Below are positions 6,521 through 7,722 of a DNA stretch of 7,722 nt, piece by piece; the stretch's first letter is position 1, and each line of letters begins with the position of its first letter. Made by a program: the position numbers and the translations under genes. This DNA comes from Deltaproteobacteria bacterium (GTDB lineage: Bacteria > Desulfobacterota > JAFDIG01), in the NCBI GenBank assembly GCA_019308145.1, contig JAFDIG010000215.1, positions 1-7,722 of the forward strand, given 5' to 3'. The notes under the pieces were generated by a model, which was not told the DNA's origin, did no database searches, and worked only from the letters and a program-made list of their open reading frames with translations.

Positions 6521-7427
6521 TTCTTTTTACTCTCCATAAAATAAGACCTAATATTTCTCCTAAAAGAATACAAAAATAATATATTTGGCTAAAAGAGTAT
6601 TTGGAATGGAAGAAAATTCTATTTCTGATAATGAGTATAGCATCCAAAAAGAATCTATATAATTTTTGCTTTAAGGGAGGAGGATCTTTTAAGGAAAGAA
6701 CAGCCAACAGTTTTATATTTGCCATCCCCTGTTTTATGCCACGTTTGATAAAATAATATTTTTTTAGTCTTGAGGATGGAATTTGATGATAGACAATAGC
6801 CTTGGGAGAATAACCTATTTTATATCCTTTTTGATTGAGTTTATAGAAAAAAGCTCTTTCTTCATTGGTGCTTTTAAATTTTTCAATAAATCCGTTTAAC
6901 TCAAAAAAGATCTCTTTTTTAACAGAAAAATTTCCCCCAAAGGGATGGGAAGGATAGCTCATTATAGATTCTTCTAAAGAATAATCAAGATACCCTAAAG
7001 GTATTAAAAGATCTTTAGAGAGCCAATTCGGTTTATTAGATAAAAAGGAGAGTTCAATTTTACCTCCTGTTGCTCCAATAAAAGAAAACTTTTTATAAAG
7101 AGAGTAGTGAGCTGAAATCCAAACTGGTGAAGCGATAGCATCATCATCAATAAATGCCAAAATTTTGCCTTTTGCTATACTTGCCCCTTTATTTCGGGCA
7201 TAAGACATGCCTATTTGAGGTTCTAATATATATTGAATCTTTTTGTGAGAGGATCTGCTGATCCTTTCAACAACCAATTTTGTATCATCAGAAGAATTAT
7301 TATCTACTACGATGATTTCATATTTTTCTTTAGGGAAATCCTGGTTTAACAAACTATTTAAAGTTTTCGGAAGATAATTTGCCCTGTTTCGTGTTATAAT
7401 AATTACTGAAAATTCAATTTTGTCCAT
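6480..7427 (-). CDS. family 2 glycosyltransferase with hydrophobic C-terminal tail
   Basis: This 315-residue GT-A enzyme is likely to add a sugar to a lipid-linked or growing surface polysaccharide. Motifs in order are FSVIIITRNRANYL (6-19), IIVVDNNSSDDT (38-49), QIGMSYARNKG (71-81) and the metal-binding D94-D-D96 in LAFIDDDAIA. They continue with the acceptor-side HPFGGNFSVKKEIF (161-174), the acidic pair E189-E190 in place of the more common E-D, and VYHQIP (212-217). Residues 279-299 (SQIYYFCILLGEILGLILWRV) are hydrophobic and probably form a membrane-associated helix, with basic residues after it. The ATG at 7427 overlaps the end of the preceding gene by 14 bp, and its own stop lies 41 bp inside the next gene, so expression is probably coupled along the operon. 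Specificity is not determinable here. Confidence 0.9.
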   Translation of the reverse strand: MDKIEFSVIIITRNRANYLPKTLNSLLNQDFPKEKYEIIVVDNNSSDDTKLVVERISRSSHKKIQYILEPQIGMSYARNKGASIAKGKILAFIDDDAIASPVWISAHYSLYKKFSFIGATGGKIELSFLSNKPNWLSKDLLIPLGYLDYSLEESIMSYPSHPFGGNFSVKKEIFFELNGFIEKFKSTNEERAFFYKLNQKGYKIGYSPKAIVYHQIPSSRLKKYYFIKRGIKQGMANIKLLAVLSLKDPPPLKQKLYRFFLDAILIIRNRIFFHSKYSFSQIYYFCILLGEILGLILWRVKRNEYNPYSNPNGTS

Positions 7428-7722
7428 GATACTTTTTAATTTTCAATATTTTTTTTATATTAAATATTATTTTTTCTATCCAATCAATAAGAAAGTTTAA
7501 TGGCCTAAAGGATAAGATATAATAAAATATCATAGTAAAAGATATTCCTTTAATATTTAGAAGTAAACTTTTTCGCATGCATATCCTAAATATATCAAAA
7601 TGCTTGCTATGAAAGGAAATCCAACCATATTTTAAATATTGTATCGCGAGGAACTCCATTTTTGTTATTTCTTTTTTTGTGAGATTTTCTTTTTTATTTT
7701 TATCAGAAATCTTAATTTCTAA
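7414..7722 (-). CDS. 3' end of a gene entering from beyond the window, probably a glycosyltransferase C-terminus
   Basis: The frame ending at the TGA at 7414-7416 is open right to the last base of the window, giving 102 visible residues. The first in-frame ATG is at 7659, but there is no ribosome-binding site before it and the 21 codons upstream read as ordinary protein (K/N/E-rich, then T-K-M-E-F-L-A), so the gene is best treated as truncated by the window edge. The visible part has a basic segment (RICMRKSLLL), a hydrophobic stretch (about GISFTMIFYYILSF, encoded near 7499-7548) and an amphipathic, lysine-rich tail. This resembles the membrane-associating C-terminus of many family 2 glycosyltransferases, and the neighbours fit, but no catalytic motif is in view. 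It overlaps the next gene by 14 bp. A free-standing 81-residue small membrane protein from 7659 is the less likely alternative. Confidence 0.6.
   Translation of the reverse strand, partial: LEIKISDKNKKENLTKKEITKMEFLAIQYLKYGWISFHSKHFDIFRICMRKSLLLNIKGISFTMIFYYILSFRPLNFLIDWIEKIIFNIKKILKIKKYHGQN

Overview
The window is AT-rich bacterial DNA, roughly one third G+C by eye, and densely coding. Runs of A, T and TTT/AAA codons occur throughout, and genes are separated by short gaps or overlap. Gene content (YciO-type Sua5/TsaC protein, RsmE, several sugar-nucleotide glycosyltransferases) is bacterial and would suit a Gram-negative, possibly anaerobic lineage making an elaborate surface polysaccharide. 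Nothing here fixes the phylum, and I do not name one.

Layout. Positions 1-233 hold no gene I can support, only a weak sigma-70-like promoter candidate. On the + strand come a YciO-family protein (234-851), a strong intrinsic terminator (871-895), a family 2 glycosyltransferase (948-1772), and the 16S rRNA m3U1498 methyltransferase RsmE (1769-2515). The last two overlap by four bases (ATGA). From 2550 to the right edge everything lies on the - strand. In transcription order (right to left) these are the 3' end of a gene that enters from beyond the window (7414-7722), a family 2 glycosyltransferase (6480-7427), two family 4 (GT-B) glycosyltransferases (5513-6520 and 4379-5509), and a large uncharacterised protein with TraB-like features (2550-4148). 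The frame of that last gene stays open and protein-like as far as 4352. The two blocks converge at 2516-2549 without a clear terminator.

How the genes work together. The - strand glycosyltransferases overlap or abut (14 bp overlap, 41 bp overlap, 3 bp gap). They look like one translationally coupled operon for assembling a surface glycan such as O-antigen, capsule or exopolysaccharide; the acceptor and sugars cannot be read from sequence. The + strand block mixes one glycosyltransferase with two translation-related genes (RsmE and the tRNA-modification-like YciO protein). The most unusual object is the TraB-like protein. Its N-terminal coding signal extends about 68 codons upstream of the first usable start (TTG at 4148), but no ATG, GTG or TTG lies in that upstream stretch. 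I see no CRISPR array, tRNA, rRNA, insertion sequence or phage gene.
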